A stretch of 64,000 nucleotides of DNA from contig CM007318.1 in the NCBI GenBank assembly GCA_000333855.2, forward strand, positions 104,921 through 168,920, read 5' to 3'. This document shows, piece by piece, positions 9,971 through 19,144 of this stretch (the stretch's first letter is position 1; each line of letters starts with the position of its first letter). This DNA comes from Endotrypanum monterogeii. Its lineage: Eukaryota; Euglenozoa; Kinetoplastea; Trypanosomatida; Trypanosomatidae. A model generated the notes under the pieces. The model was given only the letters and a program-made list of their open reading frames with translations. It searched no databases and was not told the origin of the DNA. The position numbers and the translations under genes are program-made.

Positions 9971-11947
9971 ATGACGAGTAGAGCCTCAGCTGCGCACGCT
10001 GATATCAGCGATGCCATGCCCAGTGACCCAATGGCGGTGCTCTGGCAACATGACCGACACGTATTGGTTTTTACACGTGCCGGCAAGCCCGTCTTCTCCC
10101 AGCACGGTGACGAGCAGCAACTCAGTCCGTTGTGCGCCCTCCTTCAAGTGCTGCTGCACATGCACGAGGACGAGCAAAACGGGGTTCTGGCCCCGCCCGC
10201 TCTCAGATTGGACGGTGCTGCGTCCTCGGCGATCGTGGAGGATGGTGTGCGCCAGATTACCTACTATCGCTCAGCGCCTACCTCCAGTCAAGCGTGCTGC
10301 CGAGAGGGTATGGACACACAAGCTCAAGCCCTCACCCTCTTCTTCTACGCTCCGGGAGAGCTCATATACTTGATGGCTGTGCGTAGCATCGCCGCATCAC
10401 CCTCGGCCGATGCTGTGAACATGTCTAGCGCCGAGGAGCTCCGCGAGCCACCTCCAGTGTCGAGCTACTGCCTGGCACAGCTGCGGCACCTTCATCACTG
10501 CCTTCTTCTTGTACTCCCAACAGTCAACACCCTTTTGTCAAAGACACCTGCGCTCGATATCATGAACACTTACACCTCAGCCGACCGTGCAGCACTGAGG
10601 GAGCTCATCGAGTCGTATCAAACCGAACTGACCTACGCCGTTGGCGCGGTGGCTACGCTCGCCTTCGATGTAAAGAAGCGTCGGGTGTTGGAGGAAGCGC
10701 TGGTGCGCTGTTATCGTAGCTGTGCTGACGCAGCAGTCGGGCCCCCGTCACATCAGTTATTTAGTTTTTTGTTCTTTGGTCGTCATCTTGTAGCTGCTGT
10801 CGGGCCTCCTGAGACGTATATCTCCGACCTAAAGGTCGACGCATCCGCCTCTCTGGCACTGGGGTCTGCCACTGCACTCTGCGGGGGTCTTCATGTGGAT
10901 GATGTACTTCTTCTGTACAGCTACGCTCGCTCCCTGGTCTCGCGGCAGCAGGGCGAGGCGTGGGTGCCGGTGTGTCTACCGTGCTTCAATAGCACCGGCT
11001 ATCTCTGGTGCTACGCTGTAAACTTCACTCACTACATGCGGGAGTTCCGTCAGCTACATGGGATGACCGCTTGGCCAAGATTGTGGGAAGCACACACGAA
11101 GCAGGATGTGCTGTTGCTGCACATATCTGCGTCCCAAGACGACTTCTCGCCGTTATCTCATTCTACACAGCGTTTAGCCACACTCCTATCCGCGCCAGCT
11201 GTGGGGACCGACTTCTACTACCGCCTGGAGGAGGAGTTCTCTCACTGCACACCAGCCCCCTTGACGGAGCTCCTCTCCTTGCCTGACGTATTGTTGTCCG
11301 CCCGCTCCTCTCTCGACCTGCCTGATCCTACCGGGGGGTTGCTGCTGTGGTACGCTGTCGTGCTTCAAGGCAGTGATGCAGCGTTCCTCGACAGCCCTGC
11401 CAGTGAAAAGTTTGAAATCTCTCAGCGCGCACAGGATACCCCCTCCTCGAGCATTCGGCAGCTCTTCGAAAGTCAGCTGTCGCCACTGCTCAGCATCACG
11501 ACTGTGGAGGAAATCAAGGAGTTCCAGCAGCTTATCACACATTTCCAGGCGCAGCTGCGTAACATGCCTGCCTCCTCTTCCGCTCCATCTATGCTGTTTG
11601 TGCGCCATAACAGCGGTGTTGCGTTCGCAGTGGTGCATCCCACTGCAGCTACGCTAACGACATTGGCAAGCTATTTTTTCTCACCGAATAATCCGCTTGA
11701 TCTCCCTAGTGATACCCCTACCACTGGCAGAGGGTCCAAAGAGGTTTTTTACGAGCGTCGCCGCGGTGTTTCATATTCTACTTGGGCAGAGGAGATCCAT
11801 GCCCTTGGTGTAACGGAGCTTACGGTGGCGTTCGCGGCCTCCACACCGGAAGCTATGGCGTGGTACTGGGTGGGGCATATCTTATTCATGGCGGTGCAGA
11901 GGCGCAGACGCTTCGTTACACGCCAACGGATCGGTGCTTGTCGGTGA
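9971..11947 (+). CDS. MON1: Vacuolar fusion protein MON1 homologue
   Basis: 658-residue protein matching the MON1/SAND family. In known systems MON1 pairs with CCZ1 to form the guanine-nucleotide exchange factor that loads Rab7 on late endosomes, and acts in endosome maturation, vacuole fusion and autophagy. Seen: the first longin domain begins with DRHVLVFTRAGKPVFSQHGD (about residues 27-46), the family hallmark (consensus near FVLSSAGKPIYSRYG). Further longin-like blocks follow around 150-320 (SFLFFGRHLVAAVGPP, LHVDDVLLLYSYARSLV) and at the C-terminus (AWYWVGHILFMAVQRRRRFV). Length is typical. The N-terminal acidic extension found in animal MON1 is nearly absent. The ATG at 9971 is used; M16 is an alternative. 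Its membrane-traffic role is inferred from family, and CCZ1 is not in this window. Confidence 0.85.
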   Translation: MTSRASAAHADISDAMPSDPMAVLWQHDRHVLVFTRAGKPVFSQHGDEQQLSPLCALLQVLLHMHEDEQNGVLAPPALRLDGAASSAIVEDGVRQITYYRSAPTSSQACCREGMDTQAQALTLFFYAPGELIYLMAVRSIAASPSADAVNMSSAEELREPPPVSSYCLAQLRHLHHCLLLVLPTVNTLLSKTPALDIMNTYTSADRAALRELIESYQTELTYAVGAVATLAFDVKKRRVLEEALVRCYRSCADAAVGPPSHQLFSFLFFGRHLVAAVGPPETYISDLKVDASASLALGSATALCGGLHVDDVLLLYSYARSLVSRQQGEAWVPVCLPCFNSTGYLWCYAVNFTHYMREFRQLHGMTAWPRLWEAHTKQDVLLLHISASQDDFSPLSHSTQRLATLLSAPAVGTDFYYRLEEEFSHCTPAPLTELLSLPDVLLSARSSLDLPDPTGGLLLWYAVVLQGSDAAFLDSPASEKFEISQRAQDTPSSSIRQLFESQLSPLLSITTVEEIKEFQQLITHFQAQLRNMPASSSAPSMLFVRHNSGVAFAVVHPTAATLTTLASYFFSPNNPLDLPSDTPTTGRGSKEVFYERRRGVSYSTWAEEIHALGVTELTVAFAASTPEAMAWYWVGHILFMAVQRRRRFVTRQRIGACR

Positions 11948-13244
11948 GAAGTCTTCCTGCGCTTTTGATGCCGATGGTGAGGTGATGGTGGCGGCTAGTG
12001 GGGGGTATGGCGTTGCTGAGGCTCAAACGTTGTGTGTGTCTGCGCAACGTGACGTGTGCATGTGTGTTCCGGCGATCGGTCCTCTCTTCCCTTCCGGCCC
12101 ACTTTGAGTTGCCATTCTTTTGACTGCTATTACCTTTTTTTTTTAGGCCTCTATTAAGGTGTGTTTTGTGTGTGTGTGTGTGTCTGTGCGTGTGGGGCGG
12201 AGTGGGGTGATGGTGGCAGGCAGACGGACAATGAAAGGGATTTTGTCTTCACTCTGTTGGGTAACCCAAGCAGCTCGTCTTCCCTCCTCCCATAGAACAG
12301 TCTTCAGCCGCCTCCCGTGGTGAAGTAGTCCAGTGTCTACGATCGGGGTCAGGAGGTCAGAGAAATGTGACGCCACGCATGATGGCAGTGGGTCTCTTGA
12401 TGCTGTTACTTCTGTACGGCCTTCGATGTCGAGCAATATCTATTGCATGCATACGATAATCAACGTTTCAGTGGGAGGGTAACACATCTCACCCGTCCCT
12501 CACATCCCACATTCTGAAAGTCACGGATCACTGCCAATGTTTTCACCACGTGTGTGTGAGCCCTGTGATGAAAGAAAAAAAAAAAGGAAAGCGAGGGAGA
12601 AGTAAAAATGGCGACTGAAACACGGCTTTCCCTCCCTCCCCCCCCCTCCCTCCCCTCCCTCCCCCCCGAGCAGGGTGTACCGTGGCGCCGATGTACAGGT
12701 GCTTCACACCACGCCGTGGGCCTGTGAAGAGGCAGTGTCATGGTCGAAGGCACGTGGTTCGCATACAATATGCAGTCCGCGGAAACAAGGCTGGCTTTAA
12801 AAATAAATAATATATATACATATATATATATATAATATTGTGCGTATACGACACATCGAAGCGACATTCACAGCTCCACTCTCCTCCCCTTCTTTGTGTA
12901 CTTGATCTTCTATTCAGTGACTACGCACGTCTCACAACAAGAGGCACTTGCTGTGTTCGGTCTGTGCGGTGTTTTCCCACTCGCTGCTTTTGCTGAGGGT
13001 CACGATTAGGAGTACTGTAAATCAGCGGGAGCCACTTTGCCCCGTATACCTCCTCCTTCCACGGCTCTCAAGCACGCGCAGTGGACTGACGGGGGGGCAA
13101 CTGAATCAAATCTAATAGGAGAGCTAGTGCACCAGTTCACATAGGCCTCTGTATTTTCCCCCTTTGGAGCCTTGGTGTGTTGTGTCTCCTGATTTTTGTC
13201 CCACCTCCTTTTCTTCTATACTAGATCGCACCCTCTCGTGTTTT
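11948..13244. other. Spacer between MON1 and RRP9
   Basis: 1.3 kb without a credible gene. Holds TG repeats (about 12166-12184), C/T-rich tracts near 12630-12667, a TA microsatellite (about 12800-12836) and the trans-splice acceptor for the next gene. Confidence 0.7.
13192..13224 (+). promoter_or_regulatory. Trans-splice acceptor for RRP9
   Basis: The polypyrimidine stretch ends in CTAG with the AG at 13223-13224, 20 bases before the ATG at 13245. An in-frame ATG at 13164 lies upstream of this tract and is therefore not used as start. Confidence 0.65.
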
Positions 13245-15539
13245 ATGTTGTCGAAGAGGAAGGCGGCCAAGCGGGCAGCCATCAGCGCCACCGTGCGCAA
13301 GGAGCATGCAGTGCATGCGAAGCTTAGTCGACCCGACGTGCAGCCGCAGAAGCCGCGCAACAAGTCAAAGGCCGCCTCAACGTCGCCCGCGGGTGCTGAC
13401 TACTTCCTGGAGAGCGATACGAATCGAGCACTCCTCAGCAGTGCTGATGCCATCGAGGCGGGCAGTGGAACGGACAGCCGGGCGGAGATTATCCGTCGTA
13501 TTGGAGATAATATCAACACGCGACTTCAGGAAGTTGCATTCGATGATGATCTCAACGGAGATGTTTTTCATGAGCGTCAGGCGCAACTGATGGAGGAGGC
13601 GCGTTTGGCCGCTGGCCTCAAGCAGCGAGACATGGCCTCCTCGGTGCGGCACTACCTCGGCAATCAAACGGAGTTGCAGGACCTCCACTCTATCCGAATT
13701 GCGCACAACTGCAACTCCATCACCTGTGTGGCTGTCCTCGGTACTGAGCGCATTGTGTACGGTGACAAGTCCGGCAAGGTGTACCTCGTAGACGTATCCC
13801 TCGCGGCCAGTGGCACTGGTATTGCAGTCTCTGAAAAGGCAGAGTCGCAGCGGCGACGCAAAATTCTCCTCGAGCCAGCACTCTCCTCAGGCATCGTCTC
13901 GATAGCTATCAGTGACACGACGGCAAACCGCCCCACGTCGCGTGATATTTTTGAAAAGACAACAGTGGACATGTCGTGTCCCTCGTACGTGGCGGCGGGT
14001 GCGATGGATGGGTCTATCAGTGTGTGGGAGACACTCAGCAAGGCACATAAGGGACTTCTTTTTATGCACCGTAAGCCGATAACCGGACTGCGGTTTCGCA
14101 TGGATACGTCCACCCTCTATTCCAGCTGCGAGGACGGTACGCTGCGGGTGTGGGCTGTGCCTCAGATGATCGCTGTCGACAAACTTTTCGGTCATGAGGG
14201 GCCTATTCATTTCTTGGATTGTCTGCGCAAAGAAACCGCGTCAACGGTCGGCGAGGATGGTTCAATGCGGTTTTGGAAGATGGAGGCGGCAACGCAGCAG
14301 GCGTACCACTACGCGCCTCAACAGCCGACGAAAAAAATGGGGAACAAAGATACCCCCATCCCGTCACCTTGCAGCGTCGTTATGCAGGCGGTGGCGATGC
14401 TTAACGAGAGTATCATCGTAGCAGGCGCGATGGACGGTGCCGTCGTGGTTTTCGACGTGAACCGTCGCAAGCCCCTCGTCGTTGTTCCAGCGGCCCATGG
14501 TTACGGCTTCATCGGTGACGGCACGGGGCTCGAAAAAGCGGCGGCGCAGCTTGCGGCGGAGGAGGGTGACGATCTAGCCGCGTCGAGGTGCGCGACTGCG
14601 TCGTCGTCTTCGGGCTCTGGCGAGGTGCATCGGTATAATGCAAATCCCATAACCTCTGTGGCCGCGGTGCCGTATGCTGATTTAGTAGCGACCGCCAGCT
14701 ACGACGGCGTAGTACGGGTTTGGCAGGTGATCGGCGTTGGTGCAGGCTCCACAGCGCCGGGCAGGCGAACAGTCGACAACAGAAACGGCGACGCTGCAGT
14801 GTCGTCCGGCAATGCAGTGGAGCCGCAGCTGGCACTGATCGCAGAGCTGCCGGTTCCTGCCATCGTCAACTCACTTCGATTTTCCGACAAGGGCGACGTA
14901 CTCGTCATTGCCATGGCGAAGGAGCCTCGGCGCGGCCGGTGGGTCGTGCAGTCGAGCGCGCTCAACGGCGTTTTGGTGGTGCCGCTCACCGAGGGCGGCC
15001 GCAAGAAGCTCCAGGGAATGCACGGAGAAGTCGAGCATATACCTGCGCAGCTCTTCGGCATCAATGATGACGCCGCCGAAGCAGGTGCTGCCACGGATGA
15101 GGAGGAGGAAATACATGCGGACAACCCAAACACAGCAGAATCGAATCTCGACTCGAGTGAAGAGCTCTACCCGGATAATGGCGATACAAGTGTCGGCAAT
15201 GAAGAAGCAGATGATGTCGCAGACATGTTCGATATTGGCCCAGACGGCATGATGCGCTTCAGAGAACGTGTTTCCCCCACGGGCAAGGCCGCCGCTGCCC
15301 TTAAGAAAAAGAAAATGAAACATAGCGGGATGCCGAAGGTACTTCGTCAGACCGAGGGCCTTGCGGACGATACCGTCATGCCCATCTCTGAAGGAGGCAA
15401 GAGGAAAAAAACGCGGCCAGTCAAGAAGGACAAGCGTGCCGTGCCCAACGTCAAGAAGGCGCAGAGGTCCAAAGTCACACTGGTGGCGTCTACAAAGGTT
15501 ACCAAGGCTACAAAGGCTACGAAGCGGTCGAATGCGTAA
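13245..15539 (+). CDS. RRP9: U3 snoRNP 55K protein, RRP9 homologue (WD40)
   Basis: 764-residue WD40 protein. RRP9/U3-55K is a core protein of the U3 snoRNP, which directs early cleavages of pre-rRNA in the nucleolus. Seen: a basic N-terminus (KRKAAKRAA), a family-type helix before the propeller (RLQEVAFDDDLNG, then ERQAQLMEEARLAAG), and WD repeats from about residue 155 to 560. These include YGDKSGKVYLVDV, AAGAMDGSISVWE, SSCEDGTLRVWAV, LFGHEGPIHFLDCL, TVGEDGSMRFWKM and ATASYDGVVRVWQV. The consecutive CEDGTLRVW / FGHEGPIHFLD / EDGSMRFW blocks match RRP9 better than other WD40 proteins. The C-terminal tail (about 600-764) is first acidic, then strongly Lys-rich, a likely nucleolar signal and longer than in yeast or human RRP9. 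The start follows the acceptor at 13223-13224. Confidence 0.82.
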   Translation: MLSKRKAAKRAAISATVRKEHAVHAKLSRPDVQPQKPRNKSKAASTSPAGADYFLESDTNRALLSSADAIEAGSGTDSRAEIIRRIGDNINTRLQEVAFDDDLNGDVFHERQAQLMEEARLAAGLKQRDMASSVRHYLGNQTELQDLHSIRIAHNCNSITCVAVLGTERIVYGDKSGKVYLVDVSLAASGTGIAVSEKAESQRRRKILLEPALSSGIVSIAISDTTANRPTSRDIFEKTTVDMSCPSYVAAGAMDGSISVWETLSKAHKGLLFMHRKPITGLRFRMDTSTLYSSCEDGTLRVWAVPQMIAVDKLFGHEGPIHFLDCLRKETASTVGEDGSMRFWKMEAATQQAYHYAPQQPTKKMGNKDTPIPSPCSVVMQAVAMLNESIIVAGAMDGAVVVFDVNRRKPLVVVPAAHGYGFIGDGTGLEKAAAQLAAEEGDDLAASRCATASSSSGSGEVHRYNANPITSVAAVPYADLVATASYDGVVRVWQVIGVGAGSTAPGRRTVDNRNGDAAVSSGNAVEPQLALIAELPVPAIVNSLRFSDKGDVLVIAMAKEPRRGRWVVQSSALNGVLVVPLTEGGRKKLQGMHGEVEHIPAQLFGINDDAAEAGAATDEEEEIHADNPNTAESNLDSSEELYPDNGDTSVGNEEADDVADMFDIGPDGMMRFRERVSPTGKAAAALKKKKMKHSGMPKVLRQTEGLADDTVMPISEGGKRKKTRPVKKDKRAVPNVKKAQRSKVTLVASTKVTKATKATKRSNA

Positions 15540-15578
15540 GGTGCGGGTAGCTTGCTGGTCGTGCTGATGTGCGTGTAA

Positions 15579-15589
15579 GTGTGTGTGTC

Positions 15590-15630
<41 letters not shown>
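15579..15630. repeat. (TG)n microsatellite
   Basis: About 50 bases of nearly pure TG repeat in the 3'UTR side of RRP9. Confidence 0.9.
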
Positions 15631-16609
15631 CATTCGCTAAATTTTATGGTTTTATTATAAATATCTCGAATAAGTCCAAAGTATTGATTTATTTTCATTA
15701 TGTTACAGATCGTCAAAAACTTCTCTATGTGAGTGTGCACGAGTGTTTACGCGCTCAACCTCCCTCCTCCCCCCACTCATTCCAAAAAAAAAGAAACGAA
15801 TACGTGGGCATAAACACGTGCTCACTACGGGACCTGTGCGTGGGTATGTGAGCATGTACACCACGAATAGTGAACCGACCGTCGTGGACGGAATGGTGAA
15901 AGTAGTGCTTGACTATTGCTTGCACACAGCCTTTGCATACAGAATTCCCCAGTGGTACGTGCGTCTGTTTCACCTCGCTTTACCTCTAGGATGAGTCTCG
16001 AGCTGCACTTGTGGAAGCGGAGGAAGGGGGAGTAGACAAATATATGGACAGTTTCCGGGTTCGGCAGAAGTGGAGATGAGCAGACTTTCTGCCCTTTCTC
16101 AACCTCTTCTCGTCATTCCCATTCATCGAAAAGGTGATGCGTGAAGGAACTAATGTAACCAATGGGGGTAGTGAGGAAAAGTAGGGGGGGATAAGTAGCC
16201 GATGTGATTGCGGGGAGAACGACAAAAACACCACGGTGTGCGAACGGTCTACCTTGTGTGCTCGTGTTTAAGGCTGGCGCTCCTTTTTATTAGACCCTCC
16301 CCTTCTCCTTCCCACCCTCCTTACTTTGGGTATCTATGCTGGCGCTGCCGTGACACTAAACATGAGGGTCTCCTCGCGATTAGCCTTTTTAAGTACTCCA
16401 TGGAGCTGATATTTGTGCTTCGACGTGCAAGAAAGTGTGTGTGTGTGTGTGTGTTGTCTCTGAACACCTCCTCCTCTTTTCCCAACACAAAAACGTGCTT
16501 GGGTTAAGCTTTGTTTGCAACCCTAACTGCATATTCCGTCTCTTCAACTGTTCCCCCCCCTTACCCCACTACTGCTGAACATCACTGCACAAATGTGAAA
16601 AACACACGC

Positions 16610-16625
16610 ACACACACACACACAC

Positions 16626-16661
<36 letters not shown>
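16610..16661. repeat. (AC)n(TA)n microsatellite, left of gap
   Basis: CA repeats pass into TA repeats and then a short ATGTCATGTATTGTTCTTCT stretch that stops at the N run. The right-hand copy lies at 16789-16840. Confidence 0.9.
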
Positions 16662-16662
<1 letters not shown>

Positions 16663-16677
16663 ATGTATTGTTCTTCT

Positions 16678-16697
16678 NNNNNNNNNNNNNNNNNNNN
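16678..16697. other. Assembly gap (20 N)
   Basis: Run of 20 undetermined bases. Both flanks carry an AC-then-TA microsatellite followed by a similar short sequence ending in GTTCTTCT, suggesting that the same locus is represented twice. Confidence 0.95.
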
Positions 16698-16788
16698 TAA
16701 CCTACCCTTACCCCCCCCTTACCCCCCCTACCCCTACCTACGTCGTAACGAACTACTACTACGCACAACTAGTAGTAAACAACACGAC

Positions 16789-16801
16789 ACACACACACAC
16801 A

Positions 16802-16840
<39 letters not shown>
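16789..16840. repeat. (AC)n(TA)n microsatellite, right of gap
   Basis: Second AC/TA repeat followed by GCATGTATGTTCTTCT, nearly the same as the sequence left of the N run. Probably a duplicate made during gap filling. Confidence 0.85.
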
Positions 16841-16842
<2 letters not shown>

Positions 16843-17016
16843 TGTATGTTCTTCTTATGTGCGGGACCAGCACAGATAGAATGGGGAGGGATTAAGTGTC
16901 ACTGTTATCAAGAGCAGGCACAGGAAGACGCGCGCACCTGGTTGTGTGTGTGATTGATTTCTTATTTTTTTCCAACGCGGTCGTGTCCCTTACTGCTCCG
17001 TCGACACCCCCTTGGA

Positions 17017-17050
17017 CTCGTTCCTGTTTCCCCGCCTCGTCCCACACTAG
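17017..17050 (+). promoter_or_regulatory. Trans-splice acceptor for the PUS1-like gene
   Basis: C/T-rich stretch ending in CACTAG with the AG at 17049-17050, 15 bases before the ATG at 17066. Confidence 0.6.
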
Positions 17051-17065
17051 CAGGAACGCTTCGCC

Positions 17066-19144
17066 ATGTCGAATTCTAGTGTTGATGTCCTCGCCTCGGC
17101 GACTGCACACGAAGAAAAGGCTGCTGGGCAGCACACGATGCCGCTCGAGCCGGTTATTCCGGGTTGCACGGCGCTCAAGTATTACCAAGTCCCTGATGGA
17201 CTCAAGCGTCTACGCAGAAAGCAGAAGGTCGGCATCATATTCGGCTACGTCGGTGAGCGCTACTGTGGACTGCAGTGGAACCATCTACCCGAGTATCCGA
17301 CGGTGGAGGAGACTCTAATGAAAGCTCTTTTCGAAACAGATATGATTAGTGAAGTCAACTTCGCTAACGTCAAGGTGCAACAGCTCCTCAATTTCGAGCG
17401 AGCCAGCCGCACCGACAAAGGCGTGCACGCGCTCCGCAATGTCGTTTCTGTGTCTGTAATGCTTCCATACGACCCCGCATACGTCAGGAAGCGACTGGAA
17501 GCCCTACAGAAGCCCAGTGAAGACGCAGCGGCTAGCAAACTGCAGAACGCCGGCGTCGACGACTGCGAAAAAGATGCCCAAGACGCGATCTTCAGCTGCG
17601 AGGAGGCGAAGCGCCTACTGAACGAGGCCCTTCCCCAGGATCTTCACGTTTACGCAGTCGTCCCAGTGACCCGCAGCTTCAACGCCTACCTGAACTGTGG
17701 TGGGCGCCGCTATGAGTACTATCTCCCGACCTTCTCGCTTATGACAGCAACTGAGTACTCGAAGACGTACTTTCCGACCTCCCTGGCGCCATTGCAGCCC
17801 ACGTTGACGGAGGTGGGCTTTCAGCCAGGCAAAAATGCCACGCGCAGTACCCCGAGCTTCGCCCCCAAAACGGACGAGGAGGAGGAGGCGCAGCGGCGAA
17901 AGCTGAAGAACAGCGCCCGCAAAAGCAAAGGTCACTTCCCAAAGCGCAAGAAGGCCAAGTTGGCTGCGCGTGCAGCTACGCTCAAAACAGCTGAGCCCGC
18001 GCATCCCGTGTCGACGCCGCCGTTGGAGGAGAAGGAAGGTGCTTTTTCCCAAGATGACACCACACCACCGTTACCCACCCTCCCCCGCGAGGCGTCTTCT
18101 GAGACCCCTGCCCAGGAGATTGGAACAGTCGACCCCCCGGGTGAGGAAGAAGTAGAGGATGCTAGCGACGTCGCGAGCGAAGAGAGCGAGGCGGATACGC
18201 AGGCCGCTGCACAGGGCTCGTATGAAAAGAACTACGCGACCCATTTTCACGATGGTCTCTTCGAGTCCATGATTCTTTTCCGCACCATACCATCCGACGC
18301 CATGCGCCATGTTGCCAACTACCGCCTCCCCGCAGAGCAACTCGATCACATTCGACGCCTTTTCCATGAATACGAGGGGACGCATTGCTACCATAACTTC
18401 ACTCCAGGAGGTCGCAGCTACGACGCCTCGTGCCACCGCTTCATCCGCAGCGTTACCGTAAGTGATCCTTTTGTTGTGTCACCGGAGGAGGCCCTGCTGC
18501 AGCGCAGCATTGACCGTTGGTCTCTTAATCATTTCTACTCTCCCGATGAGCGGGTGACCGCGACGTATGAAGAGTGGATGACCGAAAGCCAGGTGGCAGA
18601 GCTGCAGGGTGCCATCTCATCTGCCTCCGAGGGGGGAAAGCAGCCGATCCCGGAGAGCGTGGATGCTGCCCTGCGGGAGCGCATGCGTCAACACATACGT
18701 GATGTGTACGCCGGTGGCATCGAGGTTGTACGAATCGAGCTTGATGGGCAAAGCTTCATGCTGAACCAAATTCGTAAGATGATAGGTGCAGTTGTTTGCA
18801 TCGCCGCCGCCGGACTCCCTGAGGGGCATATCCATGACGTTCTCCTGCGCAAGGGAGTGCGGCGCGGCATCCCGATGGCGCCTGCTAACGGCCTCTTCCT
18901 TTCCTGTCTGGATTTCTCAGGTTATAACCGTCGACTAGAGCGCATCCAAAACGATGGCAACAACGGCACTGGCAAAAACGCTTTGGATGTGGAGAAGGGC
19001 GTGGACGCCAGTGAAGTCGAGAAGCATCGTCGGCTCATTATTTCTGTGGTGCTGCGCAACGAGATGGCGGAGGACATCATGGGGAAATGGATGCGCTCTC
19101 TCCGTCATGTACTTCGGCTAGCGTGGAAGCACACACTCGATTGA
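17066..19144 (+). CDS. PUS1: tRNA pseudouridine synthase, PUS1-type (TruA family)
   Basis: 692-residue enzyme that isomerises uridine to pseudouridine in tRNA, and in other eukaryotes in some snRNA and mRNA. Seen: the N-terminal TruA block IFGYVGERYCGLQWN (about 54-70), the catalytic motif RASRTDKGVHAL with the nucleophile aspartate at D117, a second block FNAYLNCGGRRYEYYLPTF, and the C-terminal half with YEGTHCYHNFTPG and SFMLNQIRKMIGAVV. The last is the family's closing helix. The order and the LPTF and GTHxxHNFT signatures point to PUS1 rather than PUS3 or bacterial TruA. Odd: a charged Lys/Glu/Pro-rich insertion of about 150 residues (roughly 245-395) lies between the halves of the catalytic domain. 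Its basic patch (KGHFPKRKKAKLAAR) could serve in nuclear import or RNA binding. The start follows the acceptor at 17049-17050. Confidence 0.88.
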   Translation: MSNSSVDVLASATAHEEKAAGQHTMPLEPVIPGCTALKYYQVPDGLKRLRRKQKVGIIFGYVGERYCGLQWNHLPEYPTVEETLMKALFETDMISEVNFANVKVQQLLNFERASRTDKGVHALRNVVSVSVMLPYDPAYVRKRLEALQKPSEDAAASKLQNAGVDDCEKDAQDAIFSCEEAKRLLNEALPQDLHVYAVVPVTRSFNAYLNCGGRRYEYYLPTFSLMTATEYSKTYFPTSLAPLQPTLTEVGFQPGKNATRSTPSFAPKTDEEEEAQRRKLKNSARKSKGHFPKRKKAKLAARAATLKTAEPAHPVSTPPLEEKEGAFSQDDTTPPLPTLPREASSETPAQEIGTVDPPGEEEVEDASDVASEESEADTQAAAQGSYEKNYATHFHDGLFESMILFRTIPSDAMRHVANYRLPAEQLDHIRRLFHEYEGTHCYHNFTPGGRSYDASCHRFIRSVTVSDPFVVSPEEALLQRSIDRWSLNHFYSPDERVTATYEEWMTESQVAELQGAISSASEGGKQPIPESVDAALRERMRQHIRDVYAGGIEVVRIELDGQSFMLNQIRKMIGAVVCIAAAGLPEGHIHDVLLRKGVRRGIPMAPANGLFLSCLDFSGYNRRLERIQNDGNNGTGKNALDVEKGVDASEVEKHRRLIISVVLRNEMAEDIMGKWMRSLRHVLRLAWKHTLD

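Larger units (their letters stand above)
15540..17065. other. Spacer with TG/TA repeats and an assembly gap
   Basis: No gene is seen. Contains a long TG microsatellite just after the RRP9 stop, an N run at 16678-16697 flanked by AC-TA repeats on both sides, and the acceptor for the next gene at 17049-17050. Confidence 0.7.

Noticed and set aside
13164..13244. Upstream in-frame ATG for RRP9
   Set aside because: It precedes the acceptor at 13223-13224; the protein from 13245 begins with a normal basic N-terminus.
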